DNA of 64,000 nt, taken from contig NZ_OZ245005.1 of assembly GCF_965223525.1 (NCBI RefSeq), forward strand, positions 1,674,001 through 1,738,000. Direction: 5' to 3'. Each line of letters begins with the position of its first letter. Positions within the stretch are counted from its first letter, which is position 1. The notes under the pieces are model-generated. The model was given only the letters and a program-made list of their open reading frames with translations. It was not told the origin of the DNA and searched no databases. The position numbers were made by a program, and so were the translations under genes. Below, piece by piece: positions 1-7,479 of the stretch. The DNA comes from Leptofilum sp965223525 (lineage in GTDB: Bacteria > Chloroflexota > Anaerolineae > Promineifilales > Promineifilaceae).

Positions 1-310
1 AAGATTTTAGGGCATCTCGCTCCTCTTCCATCCTGTCGAGGAACCGCTGCGCGTCTTCATTTTCTGGGGAATTGGGCACGGCCGTTTGTGTTTGCGGTGA
101 TGCCAATGGGGGAGCAACGCCGGCATCCACCAAATTTTGATACCCACCAGCAAACGTTATCAACTCCCCGATAGCTGCCTGCATTAACTGGCGCACATTT
201 GCTTCTGAAACGTCTGAAATGTTTTCGTACTTATTTTCATTAAAACTCACAACCAGCTTGCCCATGGGCGGCATACGTAACACGCGCATAATTTCAATTT
301 CGTTTTGCAT
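1..310 (-). CDS. Hypothetical protein, C-terminus cut by window edge
   Basis: An open frame runs without a stop from an ATG at 310 to the left edge, so the 3' part of the gene lies outside the window. About 103 residues are visible, beginning MQNEIEIMRVLRMPPMGK. A good ribosome-binding site (AGAGGA, about 5 nt spacing) precedes the ATG. The visible part has an N-terminal segment with alternating hydrophobic residues (KLVVSF, ELITFAGGY), then a Pro/Gln-rich linker and an acidic helical stretch (NEDAQRFLDRMEEER). I do not recognise a family. It lies 23 nt downstream of mutM on the same strand and may be co-transcribed with it. Confidence 0.6.
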   Translation of the reverse strand, partial: MQNEIEIMRVLRMPPMGKLVVSFNENKYENISDVSEANVRQLMQAAIGELITFAGGYQNLVDAGVAPPLASPQTQTAVPNSPENEDAQRFLDRMEEERDALKS

Positions 311-333
311 AAAATCCTCTCAAAAGCGAATGA

Positions 334-1146
334 CTATTTTTGACAGTTTGAGCAGAAATGGGTGCTGCGGCCACCTAATACAGTGCGTTCAATGGGACGG
401 CCGCATTCATAACAAGGCTCTCCCGTGCGCCGAAAAACGGCCACAGCGTTTTGCATATCCCCTTTGCTGCCATCTGGCTTTACGTATAGCTCAATACTGG
501 CCCCTTCTCGCTCAATGCCCATCTTGAGCACCTTTTGAATAGCATTGTGCAGCGCAACAATTTCATTTTTGCTTAAAGAGTCGGCACGGCGCGTGGGATG
601 CAGCTTTGCGTAAAAAAGGGACTCATCGGCGTAAATATTGCCCACACCCGCAATGAATTGTTGATCCAACAGTAATGGTTTGAGAATGCGGGTACGGCCG
701 TTCAAACGTTCAGTTAAAAGTTGTGGGGTAAATGTTGGTTCCAGTGGCTCTGGCCCTAGCTTGCCCAAAATCTCAGCCTGGTCTTGCACCAAGTAGACGC
801 GACCAAATTTGCGAATGTCCCGAAAGCGCAATTCCCGCCCGTTGTCTAGCTCAAAAACGGTGTGAACGTGCTTGTCGGCAGGTTGGCTGGCATCTACAAC
901 GGCCAAATGGCCAGACATTTTTAGGTGGGCGATCAGCGTTTCGCCATTTGTTAGGCTGAAAACCAGGTATTTGGCGCGGCGGTTAATAGCCTGCACCGTA
1001 CAGCCTTGAATTCGCGCCCGAAGCGCGTCTAGCCCTGGCGTGCCGACGTGGCGCGGCCAATCGTTGCGTACCCTGGTGATGGTACGGCCGATCAACGGTT
1101 GGCGTAACGCTTGGACGACGGTTTCAACTTCTGGTAATTCTGGCAT
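334..1146 (-). CDS. mutM: Formamidopyrimidine-DNA glycosylase (MutM/Fpg)
   Basis: Bifunctional base-excision repair enzyme that removes 8-oxoguanine and formamidopyrimidines and cleaves the abasic site. The protein begins MPELPEVE, the family signature in which Pro2 is the Schiff-base nucleophile and Glu3 is catalytic. The C-terminus holds the complete zinc finger, CYEC then sixteen residues then CSNC. The 270-residue length is normal for the family. The central helix-two-turn-helix segment with QQFIAGVGNIYADE is also characteristic and separates Fpg from plant/Nei-type relatives. The start is fixed by the PELPEVE signature. It is probably transcribed from the TATAAT-like box about 28 nt upstream. 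No truncation is visible. Confidence 0.97.
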   Translation of the reverse strand: MPELPEVETVVQALRQPLIGRTITRVRNDWPRHVGTPGLDALRARIQGCTVQAINRRAKYLVFSLTNGETLIAHLKMSGHLAVVDASQPADKHVHTVFELDNGRELRFRDIRKFGRVYLVQDQAEILGKLGPEPLEPTFTPQLLTERLNGRTRILKPLLLDQQFIAGVGNIYADESLFYAKLHPTRRADSLSKNEIVALHNAIQKVLKMGIEREGASIELYVKPDGSKGDMQNAVAVFRRTGEPCYECGRPIERTVLGGRSTHFCSNCQK

Positions 1147-1173
1147 ATCATTTTTTCGTTGAATTTGTCGTCC

Positions 1174-1179
1174 ATTATA
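1174..1179 (-). promoter_or_regulatory. Candidate -10 box for mutM
   Basis: On the minus strand TATAAT lies 27 nt upstream of the mutM ATG. No convincing -35 box stands at 16-18 bp, so this is a weak call based on one hexamer and its position. Confidence 0.35.
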
Positions 1180-1269
1180 CCCTGAAAAGCGGTGTGTGAA
1201 GCTACAAAAGTCGTATCAAAAATCGCTTGGAGTTTTGTCAAGGGCTTTAGTCCCCGGCTCGGTTTATGC

Positions 1270-1944
1270 TTACTCTTTTTGGTCGTGGAGCGGTACGTAC
1301 CCTTCGCGGAGGGCGTAGAGGGCGGCCTGGGTGCGGGTAGCCAGGTGCAGCTTGGAGAGGATATTGGAGACGTGCGAATAAACGGTGGTTACGCCGATGA
1401 CGAGCATTTCGGCGATTTCCTGGTTACTTAGGCCGCGAGCGAGAAGTTTGAGCACGTCCATTTCGCGTTCGGTGAGTGGATCGGTGGTGGCGGGAGACGG
1501 CCGTTTCTGCGGCTGTGCCACTTCTGCTAGCAACTTTTGGGCAATGGTGGGGTGCAAGGATGCTTCGCCCCGGTGTACCTGCCGGATCGCTTGCAGAAGT
1601 TCGTTTGGGCCTGTGTCCTTAATGAGGTAGCCCAACGCGCCTGCTTTGATGGCGGGGAACACCTTGTCATCGGTGGCAAAGCTGGTGAGCACCAGAATCT
1701 TCATCTGCGGCTGCTGCGCTTTAATTTGGCGGGTTGCTTCGATGCCCTCCATGGTAGGCATCACTAAATCCATGAGCACCACGTCTGGATTTAGGTTGGC
1801 AGCGGCCGTAATCGCCTCTTCCCCGTTGGTTGCTTCTCCCACAATCACCATGTCTGGCTCGGTGTCTAGCAGGTCACGAATGCCGCGTCGAACAATGTGG
1901 TGATCGTCGGCGATGAGAATGCGGATAGGTTGTGTGTGGCTCAT
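1270..1944 (-). CDS. NarL/LuxR-family response regulator
   Basis: Two-component response regulator of 224 residues. The receiver domain (about residues 7-125) has the acidic pair DD at 13-14, the phospho-acceptor Asp59 in VLMDLVMP, and the conserved Lys in YLIKDT. The C-terminal LuxR-type helix-turn-helix (about 155-215) reads LTEREMDVLKLLARGLSNQE. When phosphorylated such proteins bind DNA as dimers. The ATG overlaps the stop codon of the upstream histidine kinase by 4 nt (ATGA), so the two are translationally coupled and are very likely cognate partners. The signal and target genes are not evident; no neighbouring gene is an obvious target. Confidence 0.95.
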   Translation of the reverse strand: MSHTQPIRILIADDHHIVRRGIRDLLDTEPDMVIVGEATNGEEAITAAANLNPDVVLMDLVMPTMEGIEATRQIKAQQPQMKILVLTSFATDDKVFPAIKAGALGYLIKDTGPNELLQAIRQVHRGEASLHPTIAQKLLAEVAQPQKRPSPATTDPLTEREMDVLKLLARGLSNQEIAEMLVIGVTTVYSHVSNILSKLHLATRTQAALYALREGYVPLHDQKE

Positions 1945-3125
1945 AGCGGAACCTCCACCTGGATGTTAGTGCCTTGGCCGGGGGCGCTGTCAATGGTGAG
2001 ACGGCCGTTTAACTGTGCCACGCGTTCAGCCATCCCCTGTAACCCCACGCTGCCGGGAGAAACGGCCATTGGCTCAAACCCTATCCCGTCATCTTTAATT
2101 TGTAAGCAAATACGGCCGTTAATTTGCTGCAAAGTTACTTGCAGCGCGTTGGCCTGCGCATGTTTGGCAACGTTGTTCAGCGCTTCTTGCGCGATTCGGT
2201 AGAGGTCCGTCTCTAATTTCTCTGGCAAACGCCCCGCATCCCCCAATGTTACCTGCATCGTTAGCCCACTGCGGGCTTCAACACTGTCTAACCGGGCTTG
2301 CAATGCGGCCGTTAAGCCGCTGTTTTCCAGAATGGGTGGACGCAGCTCAAAAATGAGCAGCCGGGTATCTTGCAGCGTTTGCTTGGCATCTTCCTGGATG
2401 GTTGCCAGATACGATTGCACGACCTCGGTTTGTCCGGTGGTCAGTTTGCGGCTGGCGGCTTCTGCTTGCAGCGTCAGCCCATACAGCGTTTGAGCTACCG
2501 AATCGTGCAAATCCCGCGCCAGACGAGTGCGCTCATTGGCAATGGCCAGCTCTTCTGCCTGGTTGGCGTAGGTTTGCAGCTGCTGGTGGGCCGATTGGAG
2601 GTCGGTTAGAAGCTGCTCGCTGCGCTGACGTGCGTCATTGGCTCGCAGCACCAGCCGCACAAATGCGGCCACAAAAATGAGCCCAGCCACGTAAAGCAAA
2701 ATGAATGAGAAGGCAACCGGAATCCCAAACTGGATAATTTGAGCCACGACTGTGGTCACAATCAAAATTGCTGTCCAAATGAAACTTTGTCGCTGTGGGA
2801 GCAAAAACGATGCCTGCCCACATAAAACAAAGTAGAGCATGGCAAAAAAATCTAGCTCAAAGAAAAAGAGGGAGCCGACAAAAACCAGCATCATTTGGCT
2901 AGCCAGATAAATGTGTGCCCATACGGTGGATCGATTCGTGAGCAGCGGTTCCAACCCAATTGCCACCCCAAAAATGAGCAAAATGAGGGAAATAGCCCAG
3001 GTGAGCGGGTGCTGATGTTCAATAAATTCGGTAATCCAGCGCAGGCTGACAGCTCCCCACAAGCAGTAGCTGATGAGCAAAAATGTTCCGGCTCCGGGCC
3101 GCGTAAACCAGCGTTGTTTCATCAT
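1941..3125 (-). CDS. Membrane sensor histidine kinase, HisKA_3 type
   Basis: NarX/DesK-type sensor kinase of 394 residues, partner of the adjacent NarL-type regulator. About six hydrophobic segments fill residues 12-160 and form an integral membrane sensor module without a large extracellular loop. A coiled-coil linker (about 165-200) follows. The phospho-accepting histidine is His207 in RLARDLHDSVAQ, and the C-terminal HATPase domain has an N-box (EALNNVAKHA) and G-boxes (DDGIGFEP, GLQGMAERV). Two adjacent ATG codons could serve as the start. No Shine-Dalgarno sequence is present, but a TATAAT lies 6 nt upstream of the first ATG, suggesting a leaderless message. The stimulus cannot be told from sequence. 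Confidence 0.93.
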   Translation of the reverse strand: MMKQRWFTRPGAGTFLLISYCLWGAVSLRWITEFIEHQHPLTWAISLILLIFGVAIGLEPLLTNRSTVWAHIYLASQMMLVFVGSLFFFELDFFAMLYFVLCGQASFLLPQRQSFIWTAILIVTTVVAQIIQFGIPVAFSFILLYVAGLIFVAAFVRLVLRANDARQRSEQLLTDLQSAHQQLQTYANQAEELAIANERTRLARDLHDSVAQTLYGLTLQAEAASRKLTTGQTEVVQSYLATIQEDAKQTLQDTRLLIFELRPPILENSGLTAALQARLDSVEARSGLTMQVTLGDAGRLPEKLETDLYRIAQEALNNVAKHAQANALQVTLQQINGRICLQIKDDGIGFEPMAVSPGSVGLQGMAERVAQLNGRLTIDSAPGQGTNIQVEVPL

Positions 3126-3131
3126 CTGACC

Positions 3132-3137
3132 ATTATA
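3132..3137 (-). promoter_or_regulatory. -10 box of a probably leaderless histidine-kinase transcript
   Basis: TATAAT on the minus strand ends 6 nt before the first ATG of the kinase gene, so transcription would begin at or next to the start codon. There is no ribosome-binding site between them. A clear -35 box was not found. Confidence 0.45.
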
Positions 3138-3403
3138 AAGGATGGGAAACGGCCGTACATCCTAAAAATTGTGGAGATCAACCCCATAAAAACCTGGAAG
3201 GCGGGTTCAATGGCTTTGCGGATGTGCAAAAGGCACCAATCTGTCACACTGCTGGCAACATGGTAAATCACATAAGAAATCTGATGCAAATTGAACCGTG
3301 AAACTGTGATTTACCTAAGCAAAAACCAAGAAGATCATTTATTTAGAAATGTCGCAAAGTTGGTTTTTGCAATATTCAAAACTTTTTGCAAAGGAGAAAG
3401 CAA

Positions 3404-4339
3404 ATGAACAAAACAATTGGTGCTATTTTGGCTGTGATCTTTTTACTAATTCTTGTGGTTCCCGTGTTGGCCGCACAGTTGCGTCCGACCGAATCTCGTG
3501 ATTGGGAAGGCGTCTCGCTGGATGAGGTAACTTACGAAGAGGTACAGTTTTTTAACGAAACAGAACAAATTCGTTTGGCAGGCATGTTGTTTGTGCCTGA
3601 AGGCAGTGGCCCGTTTCCCGCTGTGGTTTTTGCACACGGTTCCGCTCCTAGCTTCCGTGGTAATCGAATTATTTTGACCGAAGCCAAACATTTGCTGGAC
3701 AATGGGATCGTTGTGCTGGTGCCAGACAAGCGTGGGGCAGGTGGCTCCGAAGGGGATTGGGAAACCGCCAGCTTTGAGGCACTCGGTACAGACGCTGTTG
3801 CCGCAGTAGATTATTTGTTGGCCCGAGATGATTTATCGATTTCCCGCGTGGGCATCATTGGCGCCAGCCAGGGTGGGCATATTTCTCCCCTGATCGCCAG
3901 CCAATCTGACGAGATCGATTTCATCGTCAATTTATCCGGTGCGTCTGTGCCGATACAAGAAACGCTTCTTTATGAAGAAAAGCAAAATTTGCGCCAAATT
4001 GGTTTTCTGCCAGTCGTGGCTGACCTGCTTGCTTATCCCTCTGCCTGGTCTATCCGTGAAGTGCGGCAGAAGACGTTCTGGGATGCCATTGGTGATTTTG
4101 ATCCGCTGCCTTACTGGCAAGAACTTGATGTGCCTGCGCTCGTGCTGTTTGGTTTGGAGGACACCAATGTACCGGCACTGGAAAGTGAAGCCCGTTTACA
4201 AGCGTTGAACAACGAAAACATCACGGTCAAGGTGTATGAAGGGTCCGGTCATAACCTGGAAACGCCGCTAGGACAGGGCAATCTGGTGGTGCGCCAAGAG
4301 GTATTGGACGATATTCTAAACTTTATTATGTCAAACTAG
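3404..4339 (+). CDS. Secreted or membrane-anchored alpha/beta hydrolase
   Basis: Serine hydrolase of the dienelactone/acyl-peptidase-like alpha/beta fold. The ATG at 3404 is chosen because AAAGGAGA lies at ideal distance; an upstream start would add six residues ahead of a clean signal sequence. Residues 1-24 are a signal peptide or anchor (MNKTIGAILAVIFLLILVVP then VLAA), placing the enzyme outside the membrane. The oxyanion region is FAHGSAPS, the nucleophile Ser155 sits in GASQGGH, the acid is probably the Asp in FGLEDTNVP and the histidine is in GSGHNLE. The region after the nucleophile holds a small lid. The gene is monocistronic and ends in a strong terminator. The substrate is unknown. 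Confidence 0.88.
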   Translation: MNKTIGAILAVIFLLILVVPVLAAQLRPTESRDWEGVSLDEVTYEEVQFFNETEQIRLAGMLFVPEGSGPFPAVVFAHGSAPSFRGNRIILTEAKHLLDNGIVVLVPDKRGAGGSEGDWETASFEALGTDAVAAVDYLLARDDLSISRVGIIGASQGGHISPLIASQSDEIDFIVNLSGASVPIQETLLYEEKQNLRQIGFLPVVADLLAYPSAWSIREVRQKTFWDAIGDFDPLPYWQELDVPALVLFGLEDTNVPALESEARLQALNNENITVKVYEGSGHNLETPLGQGNLVVRQEVLDDILNFIMSN

Positions 4340-4379
4340 CTTGTGCTCGGATGCTCTTTGCGGGGAATAAAAGCCAATA

Positions 4380-4420
4380 AACGCTGATGACGCGGATTTT
4401 TCTCATCATCAGCGTTTTTT
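4380..4420 (+). terminator. Rho-independent terminator of the hydrolase gene
   Basis: Perfect 11-bp stem AACGCTGATGA / TCATCAGCGTT with a 15-nt loop followed by a run of T. It lies between two convergent genes. The stem sequence (CGCTGATGACGCGGA) resembles the dispersed GACGCGGA-type repeat at about 19.05 kb, so it may be a repeat recruited as a terminator. Confidence 0.85.
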
Positions 4421-4442
4421 GCCGTTGCATTGAGCGATGTTG

Positions 4443-6155
4443 CTATTCCGTGGGAACGACCTCGCGCGGTGGCGTAGGAATAATTGCTTGATTGGGAGGC
4501 GTACCGTCGGCTGGGGTGGCTGGGAGGCGGAGGCCGTAGGGTGCCCAGGTTGGGTGGCTGGCGGGAGCGTCATCGGCAGTAATTTGAGTGGCAATCGTTG
4601 TTTCCAAGTTCATAATGAACAAATCATCATCAAAAATGAAGGCGATCTCTTGCCCGCTAGGACTCCAGGCCATAAATTGACGGTCGCGGGGGAAAGCGCT
4701 GTTTTCACCTAGGGGTGGGTAAATTTGGCGGGCGTTGCTGCCGTCCTGGTCCATGAGCCAGAGAGTGTAGTTGCTGCGGAGGCTGTCTACCGGATCGGCG
4801 GTGCGTAAAAAGGCGATGTGGCTCAGGTTGGGGTTGGTGACCCAATGTAGATGCCCCCACATGCCGGTTTGGGTGATGAGTTGCTGGTTGAGGCTGGAGA
4901 AGATGTCGAACACCCAGCTATTGAAGGCCATAGCGCGATCATCTTCGCCGCCGTGATTGGTGATGGCCACAAAACGGCCGTCTGGCGACCAGGTGAGAGT
5001 GGGAACCCAAACCCAATCGGCCAGGGTGTTGTAGGCGGTGAACTCTTGCAACTGCCGCCGCTTGAACGCATTTTCCTCGGCGAAGGTGTCTATCACCCCT
5101 ACCTCATTGGCGTAAGCGTAAGCCAGCATACGGCCGTCTGGCGACCAGGCGTAGTTGCCACCCCACCAGCCATTGAGCGCAGGATAGGTGTCTATAAACT
5201 GCGCTGGCTCGAACAAAAAGTCGGCGTCGTCAGACCAGTTAGCTAGCCAGAGGTCATTGTTGGCTTCCCAGCCCGGTGGCTGGTCTACGGGGTTGGCGGT
5301 AGTGTAGGCAATTTGGTATGGATTGAGGCGGTTGGGGTTCCAATCCGCCCACAGCACGTTTTCGATGCCCAATTCTTGCGGCTGTGCGCCGCGCTCGGTG
5401 CTGATGATCCACAGGCTGTTGCTAAAGCCACTGCTTTCGGTGATGGTGCGGGTGTAGAGCAGTTGGGTGCCGTCTGGCGACAGGCTGAAGACGCGCCCGT
5501 CGAGACCATCCCCGGTGTTGAGCGTTTCGGGTACGGCCGTACTGCCCCGCATGAGAACGGCCGTGCCGCCGCTGAGAATGGCTAAATTGCCACTAAAATC
5601 CACGTTCCCTCGGTTTGCGCCAATGCCAATCATCACCAGCTCATCTTGCGGCTCTGCCAACGTGATTTCGTTGGTGCGGATGCGGCTCACCTCCTGCCCA
5701 TCCCGGTACACAATGCGGATGGTGATCTCTTTGCTGCCGTTTTGCCCTGCCTGCACAATTTGGGGCGGATCGTCGGCGCTCATACTGTCGGTGCGAACAA
5801 ATTTGCGCTCGAAGGGTATGATCTCTTCGGTGATTTCTACCGTCTCGCTGACGCGCACGACGCGGATGCTCATGTCTGGCGTGAGCGGGGTAAAGAGTGG
5901 CGGAGTGACTTCATCTTGCTCGCCCAGCTCCACGCCCGCTTCGGCCAGCAGTTCACGCACGGTGGCGCGGCCGGTGGTGAGGTTGAAGGTTTGGCCGTCT
6001 ACTTGGAGCGTAAGGGGAACGGCCGTTGCTCCCTCCTGGCTCACATTTGGCTGAGCACAGCCCACCAGTAACCACAAAAAAAGACAGAGAATCAACCAAC
6101 CGGCTTTCTGCCAGTAGTGATCATCTGCCTTTTGGGTTGCGTTTTTGGCAATCAC
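4443..6155 (-). CDS. Lipoprotein with DUF348/G5 domains and TolB-like beta-propeller
   Basis: Predicted surface lipoprotein of 570 residues. The start is a GTG at 6155; no upstream start is better. A hydrophobic segment ends in a lipobox (WLLVGC, about residues 28-33). Residues about 45-115 match the DUF348 ubiquitin-like domain of YabE/resuscitation-factor-type proteins, and about 110-180 a G5 domain (ITIRIVYRDGQEVSR). The rest carries repeated WSPDG-type motifs (SPDGTQLLY, WSPDGRMLAY, WSPDGRFVAI, WSPSGQEIAF), the blades of a TolB/WD40-like propeller. G5 and DUF348 domains are associated with binding cell-wall sugars. The combination with a propeller is unusual; no enzyme motif is visible. 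Confidence 0.82.
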   Translation of the reverse strand: MIAKNATQKADDHYWQKAGWLILCLFLWLLVGCAQPNVSQEGATAVPLTLQVDGQTFNLTTGRATVRELLAEAGVELGEQDEVTPPLFTPLTPDMSIRVVRVSETVEITEEIIPFERKFVRTDSMSADDPPQIVQAGQNGSKEITIRIVYRDGQEVSRIRTNEITLAEPQDELVMIGIGANRGNVDFSGNLAILSGGTAVLMRGSTAVPETLNTGDGLDGRVFSLSPDGTQLLYTRTITESSGFSNSLWIISTERGAQPQELGIENVLWADWNPNRLNPYQIAYTTANPVDQPPGWEANNDLWLANWSDDADFLFEPAQFIDTYPALNGWWGGNYAWSPDGRMLAYAYANEVGVIDTFAEENAFKRRQLQEFTAYNTLADWVWVPTLTWSPDGRFVAITNHGGEDDRAMAFNSWVFDIFSSLNQQLITQTGMWGHLHWVTNPNLSHIAFLRTADPVDSLRSNYTLWLMDQDGSNARQIYPPLGENSAFPRDRQFMAWSPSGQEIAFIFDDDLFIMNLETTIATQITADDAPASHPTWAPYGLRLPATPADGTPPNQAIIPTPPREVVPTE

Positions 6156-6160
6156 TTTTC

Positions 6161-6237
6161 AGTAATTGGTAATCGGTAATCAGTAATCGGTAATCAGTTT
6201 TTTACTGATTACTGACCCACTGTTCACTGATTACTGG
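6161..6237. repeat. Dispersed AGTAATCAGT hairpin repeat, copy 1
   Basis: Tandem TAATCGGTAATCAGT units face ACTGATTACT units across a T-rich loop. The right half contains ACTGACCCACTG, also found in the copy at 34.3 kb. A third copy lies near 49.9 kb. It fills the gap between the DUF2267 gene and the G5 lipoprotein gene and could form a transcript hairpin on either strand. Confidence 0.75.
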
Positions 6238-6239
6238 CT

Positions 6240-6635
6240 TTAAGCTTTTTCCCAAAGCTCGCGCAGTTCAGGCGCGAGGGAATCGGCGACTGCTTGCTGA
6301 ACGTTGTCGCCGACTAACTGTTTGATGCCGTGAAAAACGGCCAGGATGGGCGTGCGGGCAAATCGGGGATCGCTGTTGCCGCTGCGCCGGGACACTTGGT
6401 TTTGGAATTCGTGGCTGCTTAAGTTTTTGTTTCGGAAGTGAAGCAGCCAAAAGACGCGCTTCACGTCATTGCCTAACTCTTGGGGCAGAGCGTTGGCCAG
6501 CTTCTTTTTGGTACGGCCGTCTAAATTGAAGCCGAGCGTCTTGAGAACGGCTGTGCTCCAGCGGTGGGCATGGGCTGGCGTTCGCAGACTCCCTTTTTGT
6601 TGGACGGTTTGGTAATAATTGTTTAGATCAGTCAT
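6240..6635 (-). CDS. DUF2267 family protein
   Basis: Small soluble all-helical protein of 131 residues. The pattern RWSTAVLKTLGFNLDGRTKKK, then LANALPQELGNDVKRVFW and a terminal helix with AVADSLAPELRELW, is that of DUF2267, in which a helical domain of acidic and amphipathic helices occurs alone or in tandem. No enzymatic residues are known for the family. There is no signal peptide or membrane segment. It lies directly downstream of an intergenic region with a long palindrome and upstream of a dispersed repeat; the next gene on the same strand is the G5 lipoprotein. Function unknown. Confidence 0.7.
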   Translation of the reverse strand: MTDLNNYYQTVQQKGSLRTPAHAHRWSTAVLKTLGFNLDGRTKKKLANALPQELGNDVKRVFWLLHFRNKNLSSHEFQNQVSRRSGNSDPRFARTPILAVFHGIKQLVGDNVQQAVADSLAPELRELWEKA

Positions 6636-7005
6636 AGCTAAAATTATCCATCTGAATGGTGAAATTGGCGAACAAATCGCCTGATTGATTTTTACCTTGC
6701 CTATTTAGGGGCGTCAAGCCTATTTTTGTGATTTACTTAACCAGTTGTTAAAATTTTCTGATGAATTTGCAACCATTGGTCATCCAGCAGTATGATCAAT
6801 ATTTTGCATTGCGGCTAGAAAGTTTGTGGCAATGCTTAAATATGTACACTTGGCTACTTCTAGGTAACATTTTGGCTCAACTGTGAAATGTGTACGAATC
6901 GGCAAGTATGTGACAGTCACTTCTGAAGTGACTGTCACATTGATGCACACTTTTTGCCCATGAGCCAACATTTTAGATAGTTAGCACCCATGCAAGGGGA
7001 AAATC
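6636..7005. other. 370-bp intergenic region between divergent genes
   Basis: No gene is supported here. It separates the leftward DUF2267 gene from the rightward CBS-Mrp operon and must hold both promoters. Its one clear structure is the 33-bp palindrome listed separately. A short antisense open frame (about 6780-6971) has no ribosome-binding site and no recognisable sequence. Confidence 0.7.
6908..6940. repeat. Perfect 33-bp palindrome upstream of the CBS-Mrp operon
   Basis: Arms ATGTGACAGTCACTTC and GAAGTGACTGTCACAT are exact reverse complements around a single central T. It ends 65 bp before the CBS-protein start codon. No T-run follows, so it is not a classical terminator. It could be an operator for a dimeric regulator or a mobile palindromic repeat. 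Confidence 0.8.
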
Positions 7006-7479
7006 ATGAATAAATTACCCGTCACCGTTATTAGCGAAAACAGCCCGCAGCGCGCGCTGCGTGTACAGCCAGAAACCGGGCTGGATGCGGTTTTGGAGCA
7101 GCTTTTAACCGAGGAGGCGCCAAAGTCGGTGTTTTTGCTTAATGAGCAGGGCGGTTTGGCGGGCATTGTCAATCTGAAGGAGTTGCTGATCTGGGGCTGG
7201 CTGCATTTGGGTTTGCTAAAAACCCCTTTTGCCTTGTCAGAACGGAAGCTGCGGCGGCTGGCGCGGGGGCAAACGGCCGTTGATCTGCTCATTCCTAACA
7301 GCCAACAGATGACTATTTCGCAGCAAGCGACAGTAGCCGAGGCGATGGACACGCTGCTGGTTTCTAATTTGGATGTGGTGGCCGTCGTGGATGAAAACGG
7401 CCGTGTCGTCAACGATCTGCATCTGGAAGATTTACTTGCGTACGCTATGCGCCAATCCACGGAAAGCGCTAATGGTTAA
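7006..7479 (+). CDS. CBS-domain protein, first gene of the Mrp operon
   Basis: Soluble protein of 157 residues with two CBS motifs (about residues 18-65 and 85-150), seen in KSVFLLNEQGGLAGIVNLKE and DVVAVVDENGRVVNDLHLED. Tandem CBS domains form a Bateman module that binds adenine nucleotides and regulates linked transporters or enzymes. AGGGGA precedes the ATG. The stop codon overlaps the mrpA start by 8 nt, so it is translationally coupled to the antiporter. A regulatory role over Na+/H+ exchange is inferred from this coupling; no catalytic domain is present. Confidence 0.82.
   Translation: MNKLPVTVISENSPQRALRVQPETGLDAVLEQLLTEEAPKSVFLLNEQGGLAGIVNLKELLIWGWLHLGLLKTPFALSERKLRRLARGQTAVDLLIPNSQQMTISQQATVAEAMDTLLVSNLDVVAVVDENGRVVNDLHLEDLLAYAMRQSTESANG

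Noticed and set aside
5467..6054. Plus-strand 195-codon frame opposite the G5 lipoprotein
   Set aside because: Ser/Arg-rich shadow frame with no RBS; the minus-strand frame carries a lipobox and recognisable domains.
7373..7471. Upstream in-frame start for mrpA
   Set aside because: The extra 33 residues overlap the CBS gene in another frame and are not like any MrpA N-terminus; ATG at 7472 gives the usual start.
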